Assembly: GCF_903853455.1 (NCBI RefSeq)
Contig: NZ_CAINTR010000008.1
Location: forward strand, 62,001 to 126,000
Reading direction: 5' to 3'
Length of the DNA: 64,000 nucleotides
From: an uncultured Magnetospirillum sp.
GTDB taxonomy: Bacteria; Pseudomonadota; Alphaproteobacteria; Rhodospirillales; Magnetospirillaceae
A program made the position numbers and the translations under genes. Shown in pieces: positions 44,919 through 54,111 of the stretch; the stretch's first letter is position 1; every line of letters begins with the position of its first letter. Below the pieces are notes generated by a model that worked only from the letters and a program-made list of their open reading frames with translations, did no database searches and was not told the DNA's origin.

Positions 44919-45970
44919 GCCCCCACCTCGTCCAGCATGTTGGGGCGATCCTGGTCGGCGTCGCCCTTGCAGATCACCCGCCGGCCGGCGGGGCCGCGCA
45001 GGCTGTAGAGCAGCGGCACGTTGCGGGGTTCGAACGGCTCGAAATGGCCGGGCAGGACCAGCCCCTCCACCGCAGCGCAATCCACCAGCCCTGCCGCCCG
45101 CAGCTCGTCGTCCAGGCCACAGCAATAGAAATCCAGGTATTCGGCGCCGGTGTCGCGCAACAACCCGGCCAAAGCCGGCCCCGCTCCCGCCAGGACCTCG
45201 GGGGCGCCGAGGAAATCCACCACCCGCAGGGCGACGGCCCCGTCATGGGCGCAGAGCCGGGTGACGACCAGACCGGCCAGACCGCCCCGGCGGGCGAGGA
45301 AAACCCGGTAATCGTAGAAGGGATGGGCGAGGTAGCGGCTCTCCACATAGGCCCGGGTCTTGAGCGGCACCTGCGGCGGCGCATCCAGACCCAGCCCCTC
45401 GGTGGCCGCCCGGAAATCGCCGCGCGACAGCGGGTGCAGCACCGTCTCGCCGGACGACGGCGGGGTGGCGAAGCCGGCCGGCAGACGTGCCAGGGCGTAA
45501 TCCCCGATGGCGGGGTTGACCAGACAGAACCGGGTCAGCAGACCGGTGGCGTAGCCCAGCGCGTCGTAGAGGCCCCTCGTGGCTGGATTGAGGCCGGTGG
45601 TGCCGATCCAGGCCTCGGGATGGGCCTTCTGCAACCACCGCAGCAACGCCAGACCCAGGCCGTGGGCGCGATCCGGCCGCACCTTCCAGGTGGTCAGCCA
45701 CAGCGTCTCGCGCCCGGCGCCGGTCAGGGTGGAATCGTAGCGGCTGAGCGGGATGTAGCCGAGCATGCCGACGATGCCCTCGGCCGCGTCGCGCGCCACC
45801 ACGAAATTGCAGCGGCCGGCTGCGGGTTCGGCATGCTGCCAGTCGAACAGGGGACGGCTGCGGGCCAGGACATGACGGGCCGACCAGTGGTCGCGGATGA
45901 ACCCCATCACCGCCTCGGCCTCGTCGGCCCGGCAGAAATCCAGCACCGTGGAGGCCTTGGCCGCGCTCAT
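44915..45970 (-). CDS. GNAT-fold acetyltransferase-like protein
   Basis: MGFIRDHWSARHVLARSRPLFDWQH, GMLGYIPLSRY, TTGLNPATRGLYDALGY. Confidence 0.65.
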   Translation of the reverse strand: MSAAKASTVLDFCRADEAEAVMGFIRDHWSARHVLARSRPLFDWQHAEPAAGRCNFVVARDAAEGIVGMLGYIPLSRYDSTLTGAGRETLWLTTWKVRPDRAHGLGLALLRWLQKAHPEAWIGTTGLNPATRGLYDALGYATGLLTRFCLVNPAIGDYALARLPAGFATPPSSGETVLHPLSRGDFRAATEGLGLDAPPQVPLKTRAYVESRYLAHPFYDYRVFLARRGGLAGLVVTRLCAHDGAVALRVVDFLGAPEVLAGAGPALAGLLRDTGAEYLDFYCCGLDDELRAAGLVDCAAVEGLVLPGHFEPFEPRNVPLLYSLRGPAGRRVICKGDADQDRPNMLDEVGA

Positions 45971-47616
45971 GGGCCGGACTGGATGGCGGCGGGTTTGGCG
46001 TAGGGCCGGGCCGCATCCCAGGTGAAGAGATTGGGCTCGGATTCGGCGAAGCCCGACTGGCGCCAGAACTCCAGGCAGGGATGGTTGCGCTCGGTGGGGA
46101 TGGCGCGGGCCAGAACCCGCTTGGCTCCGGCGGCCCGCGCCGCCTCCACCGCCAGATGCAGCATGTACGGCTCCACCTGCCGGCCCATGGCGCGGCAACT
46201 GAGCAGGTAGTCGGCGATCTCCAGGTCGTCGCCCCGCCGCTCCCAACTGATCAGGCCGGTGAGGCCGAGATCGCCGAAGCGGTCGGCGACGCCGAGCGTC
46301 ATCACCTGGCGGCCCTCGCCCTCCGCCACCCAGGCCAGCAGCTCGGTCTCGGTCAGGCGGCGGGTGCGCAGGTTCAACTGGTTGGTCTTGTTAAGCAGTT
46401 GGACCGCGCGCTTGAGGTTGACCTCGTCCAACGGCGCCGCTTCCACCCTGATCTCCAGCGAGGCCAGCCAGTCCTCCAGGGAGGTGAAGGCGGCGACGCT
46501 GTCTTTACGCTGGCGCTCCACCACATACATGCCGGTGCGGTTGCGGTCTTCGGCGGTGATGGCGGCCTGCTCGAAACAGTCCAGCCGGCGCAGGGCGTCG
46601 CCGTAGAGGGTCGGGTCCTTGGGCCAGTCGGGGACCAGCACCTCGGGCAGGGCTTCGGCGACCCGGCCGCGCTCGGCGGGGTTATCGTCGATGAACACCA
46701 CCGACGACAGCCCCAGATTGAGCTCGGCCACCAGATCGGCCACGTTGCGGGCCTTGTCGGTCCAGTTGATGCGCCAGCCAGCCAGATCGCCGCGGCGCAG
46801 CACCATGGCGGGATGGTTGTCGATGGCGTCCAGCGCCACCGCCTCGTCGTTCTTGCTGACCAGCGCCACTTGGATGCCGCGCCGGGTCAGCGCCTTCAGC
46901 GCCTTCTGGAAATCGACGAAGGCCTCGCCCACATGGTCGTGGCCGCCCAGGCGCAGCTTCCGCCAGCCGACCTCGCCCACCACGCCCCCCCACATCGTGT
47001 CGTCCAGGTCCACCACCACCAGCTTGCGGCTTTGGCCCAGAGCGCCGCGCAGCGCCGCCTTGACATCGCGCGCCGCCGCCTGGCAGACCGGTTCGGTGAA
47101 TGGGCATTTGAGGGCGAACCAATGCTTGGCCGAGCGGGGACTCCCGTGGCCCGCCTCCAGCCAGCGGCCGGCATCCAGCAGATGGACGCCCCTGGCCCCG
47201 GCCAGCGCCTCGGCCAGCCGCGCGTTCATGCGGGCCAGCACATAGGCGGGACCCATCGGACTCCAGTCCAGCATCCCCAGGCCGCGGTCGTTGCGCGACG
47301 GCACCAGGGTGGCGACCAGCACCAGCGTCTTGCTGTCGGCAAAGCGGCGGATCAGTTGGGCGAAGGCCTCGGTCTCGGCCAGGAGGGCGTCCAGGTCGGC
47401 CGCCTCGCCGTCCAGCAGGCCGGCATAGCGCGGCGACACCCCCTCGGGCCGCGCCCACACCACCCCGACCCCGGCGGATGAGGGCGATTGCAGCGCCTGG
47501 AACAACTGGCCGAACGGGGCCTTGGCGACGGTGCAGACCGGCGTGGTCTGGTCGGCGGCAAGATAACGGCCGAAAACGTCGGTGTTGAAATCCGAGACCA
47601 GCTGGATTTCCGTCAT
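45967..47616 (-). CDS. HAD-IIIC family phosphatase / FkbH-like protein
   Basis: KLVVVDLDDTMWGGVVGEVGW (DxDxTxWGG), LVSKNDEAVALDAIDNHPAMVLR, VVFIDDNPAERGRVAEALP, C-terminal GNAT-like region. Confidence 0.94.
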   Translation of the reverse strand: MTEIQLVSDFNTDVFGRYLAADQTTPVCTVAKAPFGQLFQALQSPSSAGVGVVWARPEGVSPRYAGLLDGEAADLDALLAETEAFAQLIRRFADSKTLVLVATLVPSRNDRGLGMLDWSPMGPAYVLARMNARLAEALAGARGVHLLDAGRWLEAGHGSPRSAKHWFALKCPFTEPVCQAAARDVKAALRGALGQSRKLVVVDLDDTMWGGVVGEVGWRKLRLGGHDHVGEAFVDFQKALKALTRRGIQVALVSKNDEAVALDAIDNHPAMVLRRGDLAGWRINWTDKARNVADLVAELNLGLSSVVFIDDNPAERGRVAEALPEVLVPDWPKDPTLYGDALRRLDCFEQAAITAEDRNRTGMYVVERQRKDSVAAFTSLEDWLASLEIRVEAAPLDEVNLKRAVQLLNKTNQLNLRTRRLTETELLAWVAEGEGRQVMTLGVADRFGDLGLTGLISWERRGDDLEIADYLLSCRAMGRQVEPYMLHLAVEAARAAGAKRVLARAIPTERNHPCLEFWRQSGFAESEPNLFTWDAARPYAKPAAIQSGP

Positions 47617-47906
47617 GCGGCAAGCCGCTCCAAAATCAGGTCGGCCAGGGCGGCGGGGCTGCGCAGCCCGCCGGCGTCCTCGCCGAAATCGCTGTCGTCC
47701 AGCAGGCCGATCTCGGCACCGGCCAGAGTGGAAACCCGGCTCTCCACCGCCAGGATCAGCGTCACCAGCGCCAGCGAATCCAGGGCGCCGCCCTCGCCCG
47801 CCAGCAGCAGGTCGGGGGTCTTGGCCAGTTGCTCGGTCTCGGAGCGCAGGCCGTTCACCACGTCGATCGCCTGATAAACGATGTCCAGCGCGGTCGCCCT
47901 ATCCAT
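47613..47906 (-). CDS. Acyl carrier protein-like
   Basis: About 97 aa helical protein with LLLAGEGGALDSLALVTLILAVESRV (LDSL phosphopantetheine-site motif); ATGA overlap with FkbH-like gene. Confidence 0.8.
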   Translation of the reverse strand: MDRATALDIVYQAIDVVNGLRSETEQLAKTPDLLLAGEGGALDSLALVTLILAVESRVSTLAGAEIGLLDDSDFGEDAGGLRSPAALADLILERLAA

Positions 47907-47955
47907 AGACAGCCTCAAGCAGTCGAGAGTGAAATTTCCGGCCCGAATGGGGCGC

Positions 47956-47984
47956 TTATAGCCCGTTCACCGGATGAACGTCAA
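47956..47984 (-). promoter_or_regulatory. Promoter with embedded palindromic operator (site B) for the ACP/FkbH operon
   Basis: Minus strand TTGACG-TTCATCCGGTGAACGGG-CTATAA (17-bp spacer); GTTCA-N5-TGAAC at 47965-47979. Confidence 0.65.
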
Positions 47985-48835
47985 GCCGGGGCGCCGCTTT
48001 TGCCGGCGGGCGTCTTGACCGCCTCGGCGAAGACCGACCACTGGGGATGGCCGGTGTCGAAGCCGACGATGCGGCCCAGGGAGACCACATGCTCCAGGCC
48101 GAGGAAGTTGCCCTCGCCCCGCATTTCGGGCACCTGGCTGCCTTGCGGCCCGGTGCGGATCACCTGGGTGAAGCCGGCCGCCTTCAGCATGCGCTCCAGC
48201 TTGGGATAGTTGAACCAGTTGATGTGGTTGCCGCCATTGGCGATCTGGGTCTCGCGCGGCACCAGCCCGGTGTATTTGTCGGCGAAATCGTCCTTGGACA
48301 GGGACTGGAGGTCGGCGCGGACCTCCTCCAGCGGCGTCTGGCCGGCCATGCCGGTGGCGAAGGCGCGCAGGAAGGCCCATTCGATCTGGTCGAGCTTGTA
48401 GCGCTGATACTTGAACACCTCCATGTCGCGGCGGAAATAGGCGTCGTAGAGGATGTCGAAATCGGGCATGGACAGCCGCACCACCCCACCCGGCGCCAGA
48501 CAGCGATACAGCTCGGCGAAGATATGGTCGCAATATTCCTGGGGAATATGCTCCAGGGTGTGGGCCGAGTAGAAATACCGCACCGAGCCGTCGGCGAACG
48601 GCAGGGGGTCGTGGGTCATCAGGTTGACGTTGAAATCGACGTAGTCGAGCTTGTAGGGGTAGGACCCGGTCTTGTAATCCAGGCAGGTCCAGCCGGGACG
48701 GCAGAAATAGCCGCCGCCGATGTTGACGCGAAGCCCATCCTTGGGCGTTCCCGCCAGCTTCTTGGCCAGCAGCAGGATGGGCAGCAGGATCTTGTGCTCG
48801 ACCACCAGCCGCAGATACCGCAAGAAACCCGCCAT
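47981..48835 (-). CDS. Class I SAM-dependent methyltransferase
   Basis: RVNIGGGYFCRPGWTCLDYK, YSAHTLEHIPQEYCDHIFAELYRCLAPGGVVRLSMPDFD. Confidence 0.88.
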   Translation of the reverse strand: MAGFLRYLRLVVEHKILLPILLLAKKLAGTPKDGLRVNIGGGYFCRPGWTCLDYKTGSYPYKLDYVDFNVNLMTHDPLPFADGSVRYFYSAHTLEHIPQEYCDHIFAELYRCLAPGGVVRLSMPDFDILYDAYFRRDMEVFKYQRYKLDQIEWAFLRAFATGMAGQTPLEEVRADLQSLSKDDFADKYTGLVPRETQIANGGNHINWFNYPKLERMLKAAGFTQVIRTGPQGSQVPEMRGEGNFLGLEHVVSLGRIVGFDTGHPQWSVFAEAVKTPAGKSGAPA

Positions 48836-48875
48836 TCGTTCTCTCCTGTCCAGGCGACCGGATATAACACAAGCC

Positions 48876-50672
48876 CTATTGGTTCAGCACCCGCCAAACC
48901 GCCGCCGAAGCGTTGGGAATGCGGCTGAAATCGCACATATGGTCGAGGATGGCGTCGCGGTCGGGCACCTCGCCCGCCGCCAGCGCCGCCGCCAGCGCCT
49001 CGGCGTCGGCGTAAAGCGGCACCGGTCCCATCACCGCCGGATCGACGCTGTTGGGCTGCGGCACCAGGGCGTAATAGGGCTTGCCCGCCGCCAGGGTCTC
49101 CACCAGCGAACCGGAATCCGCCGGCCCGATCACCAGATCGGCCCAGACCATCTGCTGCGGCACCGAGCCGCCGGTGACGATCTCCAGGCCCAGGTCGAAT
49201 TCGCGGTCGAGGGCGGCCCAGGCCGCCGGCCCGAAGGCGGGATGGACCTTGAGGCGGATCTCCTGGTAGCCCAGCCGGCGCAGCATGCGGGTGACGTCGA
49301 CGATGTTGGAATAGGTGGTGCCGCGCAGCATGCGGAAATTGTAGATGGAACTGGTGCCGGGCAGCAGCAGCACCCGCCCCCGGCCCACCGGCGGCAGGCT
49401 CAGCGCCGCCGATCCCCGCCGCACCGGGTCGAGGCCGGGATAGCCGACGCGGGCGGTGGGCAGCTTTGAGCCGATGCGGCGCAGCCAGTCCTCCTGCGAC
49501 GGCCCCCAGGACAGCAGCCGCGACAGTTTGGGCGGGCCGCAACGGTCGCCGCAGCGGATGTCGTAGGCGCAGTCATGCACGAACATGCCGTTCAGCAGCT
49601 CGTCGGCGGGAATGCCGGCGGCATGGGCGGCCTCGACGATCAGCCGGCCCGAAGTGTTGGTGGCGTCGCCCACCACCACCCGGGCCACCCGATGGCGGGT
49701 CAGCAGGGCGCGGTAGGACTTGGCCTCGGCGGCGAAGTCCAGCAGCCGGCCGTTGGTGAGGATCTTCTCCTCCACATGGGCGCGCCGCGCGGCCTCCACC
49801 GGCGCGGCCGGCGGATGAGTCCGCCAATGCTCCCTTAAGTCTGCCGCCCCGGCCTCCAGCCGCCGCACCTCCTCCCTGGTGAGGGACAGACGCGGCAGGC
49901 TGGCCAGGGTGGCGCCGCGCCGCAGGCAATCCCGCAGGAAGGACAGGGACTTGGGCGAACGCTGGGCGATCAGCACGGTTCCCGCCGGCCCGCCCGGCCA
50001 GGACTCCAGCAACCCTTGCTCCATCAACGGGTTGAGGAAGAACAGCACGCCGCCGGTCTTGCGCCGGAACGGCCGCAGCAGGCGAAACGCCAGATCGGTG
50101 AGGTCGGCCAGCAGATTGCGCAGAACCGCCTTGGCCCCCTTGGGACGCAGCGGCGCGCCGATCCCCAGCACGTCGTGGAAATGGCGGATGTCGTCGGGCG
50201 GGTCGAGGCGATCCACCACCGTCAGCCCATGACTCGCCGCCAGGGCCTGGACCAGGATGCGCTTCTGGGTGTCGCCGACCTGGCCGTATTCGCCGCGCAG
50301 GTCGTAGAGCACCAGTTCCTTGGGGGCGTAAACGCGACAGAAGCCGTCCAGCGCATGCCACAGCCGCTGGAATCCCAGCACCGACAGCTCCACCTCGCGA
50401 TTGAGCGCCTTGGCGGTGGACATGCCATCCAGCAGACCGACCTCGCCGCCGGCCTCGATCATCCATTCGCCGTGGCGCAGCAGCACGTCGGCGGGCGGGT
50501 CGTAATCGCCCAACATGGCGTCCACATGGCGGACGGCGACGCCCTCCCGCTCCAACTGGCGGCAGGTCAGCCAATCGGTACTCACCACCAGCGCGCCGGG
50601 GCCGGCATTACGGGCGGCGTCGAGATGGCGGGGATGGCTGATCAGCACCAGCCGGGTGACGGGCTCGGCCAT
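48876..50672 (-). CDS. Putative GT-B-like surface-glycan protein of unknown function
   Basis: C-terminal RLGYQEIRLKVHPAFG...VWADLVIGPADSGSLVETLAAGKPYYALVPQPNS resembles GT-B C-terminal half. Confidence 0.5.
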   Translation of the reverse strand: MAEPVTRLVLISHPRHLDAARNAGPGALVVSTDWLTCRQLEREGVAVRHVDAMLGDYDPPADVLLRHGEWMIEAGGEVGLLDGMSTAKALNREVELSVLGFQRLWHALDGFCRVYAPKELVLYDLRGEYGQVGDTQKRILVQALAASHGLTVVDRLDPPDDIRHFHDVLGIGAPLRPKGAKAVLRNLLADLTDLAFRLLRPFRRKTGGVLFFLNPLMEQGLLESWPGGPAGTVLIAQRSPKSLSFLRDCLRRGATLASLPRLSLTREEVRRLEAGAADLREHWRTHPPAAPVEAARRAHVEEKILTNGRLLDFAAEAKSYRALLTRHRVARVVVGDATNTSGRLIVEAAHAAGIPADELLNGMFVHDCAYDIRCGDRCGPPKLSRLLSWGPSQEDWLRRIGSKLPTARVGYPGLDPVRRGSAALSLPPVGRGRVLLLPGTSSIYNFRMLRGTTYSNIVDVTRMLRRLGYQEIRLKVHPAFGPAAWAALDREFDLGLEIVTGGSVPQQMVWADLVIGPADSGSLVETLAAGKPYYALVPQPNSVDPAVMGPVPLYADAEALAAALAAGEVPDRDAILDHMCDFSRIPNASAAVWRVLNQ

Positions 50673-51361
50673 CAGCCCCGATCCGCCAGCAGCAGCTCGG
50701 CCAGCCGGAAGTCCAGGACGCTGTCGATGTCCACCGAACGTTCGGCCGGCATGACATAGCCGACCGTGCCCTCGGCCATGAAGGTCAGCGACTGACGGAA
50801 CCAGGGAATCTTGGCGACGAACACCGCCCCGTTGGCGGCGAAGGCGGTGGGCAGGTCCTGACGCCGGGTGACGCCGCCGGACTCCAGCAGCCGCGACAGC
50901 CGGCCCTGCTCGTCCATGCGGTACATCCAGTAGGGCGACTTGGCCGCCTCGGTCACCCCGACGCAGGCGGGAGCGTCGGCGGCGACGCAGGCGGCCAGCG
51001 CCGCTTCCAGGTCCTCGGCCAGCCGCAGCGGCGAGGTGGGCTGCAGCAGCACCAGCAGGTCGAACGCCTCGTCCAGGGCGTCCAGGGCATGGATCACCAC
51101 CGGCGCCGAGGGGGTGTCGTCGCGGGCCAGCTCGGGCGGACGCACGAAGGGAGCCTCGCAGCCAGCCGCCACCGCCGCCGCGATGATGGCGGGGTCGTCG
51201 GACGAGATCACCACCCGGTCGATAGAGGGCGCCGCCAGGGCCTGCTCCACGCTCCAGGCCACCAGCGGCTTGCCACCCAGCGGCCGGATGTTCTTGCCCG
51301 GCAGCCCCTTGGAGCCGCCGCGCGCGGTGATCAGGGCGAGAACCTTGCGTCCGGCGATCAT
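50672..51361 (-). CDS. legF: Acylneuraminate cytidylyltransferase (CMP-nonulosonate synthetase, LegF/NeuA-like)
   Basis: VLALITARGGSKGLPGKNIRPLGGKPLVAWSVEQAL, LLVLLQPTSPLRLAEDLEAAL, SVDIDSVLDFRLAE. Confidence 0.88.
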   Translation of the reverse strand: MIAGRKVLALITARGGSKGLPGKNIRPLGGKPLVAWSVEQALAAPSIDRVVISSDDPAIIAAAVAAGCEAPFVRPPELARDDTPSAPVVIHALDALDEAFDLLVLLQPTSPLRLAEDLEAALAACVAADAPACVGVTEAAKSPYWMYRMDEQGRLSRLLESGGVTRRQDLPTAFAANGAVFVAKIPWFRQSLTFMAEGTVGYVMPAERSVDIDSVLDFRLAELLLADRG

Positions 51362-51368
51362 AATTCTC

Positions 51369-52037
51369 TCATTTCCGGCACGTGATCAGCCATTCGCGCA
51401 CCTCCCTGGTGCGGTTGCGGTCGGTGCGGATGACGTAATCCAGGGCGATGTCGGGGAAGACGCCGTAGAGGCCGGGGATCTCCTCCTCGGCGGTCAGGCG
51501 GATCAGGCCATATCCCTTGTTGAACGGGCCGTCGGGGATTTCCAGGAAGGTGTTGGGCTCGCCCTCCATCCTGCGGCCGGTGGCCTCGCCGCTGGTGCCG
51601 GTCATGAAGGCCTTGGAGAACAGCAGCCCGCCGGGTTTGAGCACCCGGTGGGCCTCGGCGACGATGCGGCGCGAATCCGCCAGCGTGTTGGCGTAGATGC
51701 ATTCGATGTCCAGCACGCAGTCGAAGCTGGCATCGGCGTAGGGCAGCTCCATGGCGTCGCCCTGGTCGAGGCGCGCCGCCAATCCCCGCTCGGCCAGCCG
51801 CTCGGCGGCGCGGTCCAGCCCGACCCGGCTGCCGTCCAACCCGGTGGCGTCGAAACCCTCGCCGGCCAGGAACACCATGTTGGCGCCGGCGCCGCAGCCG
51901 ATTTCGAGGAATTTCACCGCCTTGCGATCAGGGGCACCGAAATAGGTGCGCCCGATGAACCGCACCAGCTCCTCCGGGGGATATTTCCCCCAGTCCTTGG
52001 CGCTGAATACGTCGTCCCAGCCAGGATTCCACATCAT
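51369..52037 (-). CDS. Class I SAM-dependent methyltransferase
   Basis: VKFLEIGCGAGANMVFLAGEGFDATGLDGSRVGLDRA, FDCVLDIECIYAN, EAHRVLKPGGLLFSKAFM. Confidence 0.92.
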   Translation of the reverse strand: MMWNPGWDDVFSAKDWGKYPPEELVRFIGRTYFGAPDRKAVKFLEIGCGAGANMVFLAGEGFDATGLDGSRVGLDRAAERLAERGLAARLDQGDAMELPYADASFDCVLDIECIYANTLADSRRIVAEAHRVLKPGGLLFSKAFMTGTSGEATGRRMEGEPNTFLEIPDGPFNKGYGLIRLTAEEEIPGLYGVFPDIALDYVIRTDRNRTREVREWLITCRK

Positions 52038-53080
52038 CGATACCTGTATTTGAGAAAGCGTCCGCCGAACCGTTCGACCAGATCGGGATGGTCTTGCGCC
52101 CAGCCGGCGCAGACCGAATCATAGGCGGCACGGTCGATCATCACCTTGCCGAAGCGGAAGGTGGTCCGCTCGGGCGAATAGCCCGCCTTGAAGCGCAGCA
52201 GGCTGTCGTCGGCAGCGGCGGTGCGGCCGCCGCCATAATGCAGCCGCTCACGCCCACCGCCCAGCAGGTCCATGGTGACGGCGTGGCGCAGCAGGTTGTT
52301 GGGGCCGAACGCCGTGTAGGCCTTCAGCGACGACGACAGATGGTAATGGGCCCAGCGCGCCGACAGCAGGATCAAGGCGCCGCCCAGCACTTCCCCCTCC
52401 CGCTCGGCCAGGTAAACCCGCCACGAATTCGCCCCCAGGCTGGGGATGGCGCGGAAATAGTCGTCGCCGAAGAAGTAATCCTCGTGGGCATCCAACTCGC
52501 GCATATGGGTCTCGTAGAGACGGGCGAAGACCTCCAGCGCCGCCTGATCGGCGCGCCCGGTCACCACCACCCCGGCCTGCTCGGCCTTACGCACCTTGCG
52601 CCGGGTCTCGGAGGCATAACCGGCCAGCACGGTGTCGCGGTCCTTGGACAGGGTCAGGGCCACGGTCTGGCGGTCGTCGATCACCGTCACCGCCCCATGC
52701 GCCGCCCAGCGGTGGTTGTCCAGCAGCGGGTGAAAGCGGATGAAGCCGCAGACGACGCCACGGGCGCGGCAATGCGCCACCAGTGCCTCCCACGCCGCCG
52801 CCAGAAACGCCGCGTCGTCGCTGGTGGACAGCGGCCCGCCATAGCCGTAGGCGGTCTCGAAGTCGAACAGCGGCCGGTCGGACTGGCTTTCGATCTCCCG
52901 CACCAGCCAGGGCAGCAGGAAGGTCTCGCCGCCCTGCTCGAACACGAACAGTTCGTTGACGTCGCCCGGCCGGGCGTAGAGGGCGGCGTAGGCGGGACGG
53001 AAATAGACGTCGGCGAGACCGCCCAATCCATCGAGCAGGCGGTTCCAGGACCCGTGATCTTGGATCAGGCGGACGCTCAC
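52034..53080 (-). CDS. FemAB/GNAT-like peptidyl or acyl transferase
   Basis: GTG start; CGFIRFHPLLDNH, ALTLSKDRDTVLAGYASETRRKVRKAEQAGVVV, GGALILLSARWAHYHLSSS, LHYGGGRTAAADDSLLRFKAGYSPE (FemAB pattern). Confidence 0.85.
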   Translation of the reverse strand: MSVRLIQDHGSWNRLLDGLGGLADVYFRPAYAALYARPGDVNELFVFEQGGETFLLPWLVREIESQSDRPLFDFETAYGYGGPLSTSDDAAFLAAAWEALVAHCRARGVVCGFIRFHPLLDNHRWAAHGAVTVIDDRQTVALTLSKDRDTVLAGYASETRRKVRKAEQAGVVVTGRADQAALEVFARLYETHMRELDAHEDYFFGDDYFRAIPSLGANSWRVYLAEREGEVLGGALILLSARWAHYHLSSSLKAYTAFGPNNLLRHAVTMDLLGGGRERLHYGGGRTAAADDSLLRFKAGYSPERTTFRFGKVMIDRAAYDSVCAGWAQDHPDLVERFGGRFLKYRYR

Positions 53081-54111
53081 CGCAGGTCGGCCCATTGCAG
53101 CGGCTCGTCCTCGGCCAGGGCACGGTTGACGGTGAAGCCGGCCAGCCGGTCCAGGTCTTCGGGCTCGATGCCGCCGCCGGGGCGCTTGCAGGTCAGCATC
53201 TCAGGCCGCAGCACGGTGCCGGCGGCGATGGGTACCAGGGCCACCACGCCGCGGCGGATGCCGTTCATGTTGGCGATCTCGGCCTTGGTCGGGCGCTTGA
53301 CGCCGTCGCCCAGCATGGCCTCGATGCGGCGGATGGAGGCCACATAGGCAGCCAGCCCGGCCGGGTCCAGCGAGGCCTGATGGTCGGGACCGGGCAGCGA
53401 GCGGTCGAGGGTGAAGTGCTTTTCCACGATCGCCGCCCCCATGGCCACGGCGGCCAGCGAGGCTTCCGAGCCCAGGGAATGGTCGGACAGGCCCACCGGC
53501 AGGCCGAAGGCATGGCCCAGCGTCACCATGGCGCGCAGGTTGATCTGGTCGTCGGGGGCGGGATATTCCGAAGTGCAGTGCAGCAGGGCCAACGGCCCGA
53601 CGCCGCCTTTGCGCAGCGCCGCCACCGCCTTTTCCACCTCGCCCAGGGTGGACAGGCCGGTGGACAGGATGGCGGGACGGCCGGTACGGCCGATAGCCTC
53701 CAGGTACTGAAGATGGGTGACCTCGGTGGAGCCGATCTTGACGATGGGCATGTCCAGCTCGCCCACCAGGAAGGCCAGGCTGTCGAAGCCGTCGGGGGTG
53801 GACAGGAACAGGATGTTCCGGCTCTCGGCATGGGCCTTCAGCTCGCGGAACGCCGGATAGGGCAGGGCCAGCCGGCAGGACAGCTCGTAGCGGCTTTCCG
53901 CCGCGTCGGTGGTGGTCTCCAGATAGTCCACCTTGTAGGCGAACTTGCCGGTGATCTCGCCCGGTCGCCAGGTCTGGAACTTGACCGCGTCGGCCTTGGC
54001 CTCGGCGGCCACGTCGATCAACCGCTTGGCGCGGGCGATGTCGCCGTCATGGTTGACGCCGGCTTCGGCGATGATGAAGGCACGGCCGGCAGTGGCATAG
54101 GGCAGGGTCAT
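53077..54111 (-). CDS. legI: N-acetylneuraminate/legionaminate synthase (NeuB/LegI family)
   Basis: FIIAEAGVNHDGDIARAKRLIDVAAEAKADAVKFQTW, PIVKIGSTEVTHLQYLEAIGRTGRPAILSTG, LLHCTSEYPAPDDQINLRAM, GLSDHSLG, EKHFTLDRSLPGPDHQASL, C-terminal SAF. Confidence 0.94.
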   Translation of the reverse strand: MTLPYATAGRAFIIAEAGVNHDGDIARAKRLIDVAAEAKADAVKFQTWRPGEITGKFAYKVDYLETTTDAAESRYELSCRLALPYPAFRELKAHAESRNILFLSTPDGFDSLAFLVGELDMPIVKIGSTEVTHLQYLEAIGRTGRPAILSTGLSTLGEVEKAVAALRKGGVGPLALLHCTSEYPAPDDQINLRAMVTLGHAFGLPVGLSDHSLGSEASLAAVAMGAAIVEKHFTLDRSLPGPDHQASLDPAGLAAYVASIRRIEAMLGDGVKRPTKAEIANMNGIRRGVVALVPIAAGTVLRPEMLTCKRPGGGIEPEDLDRLAGFTVNRALAEDEPLQWADLR

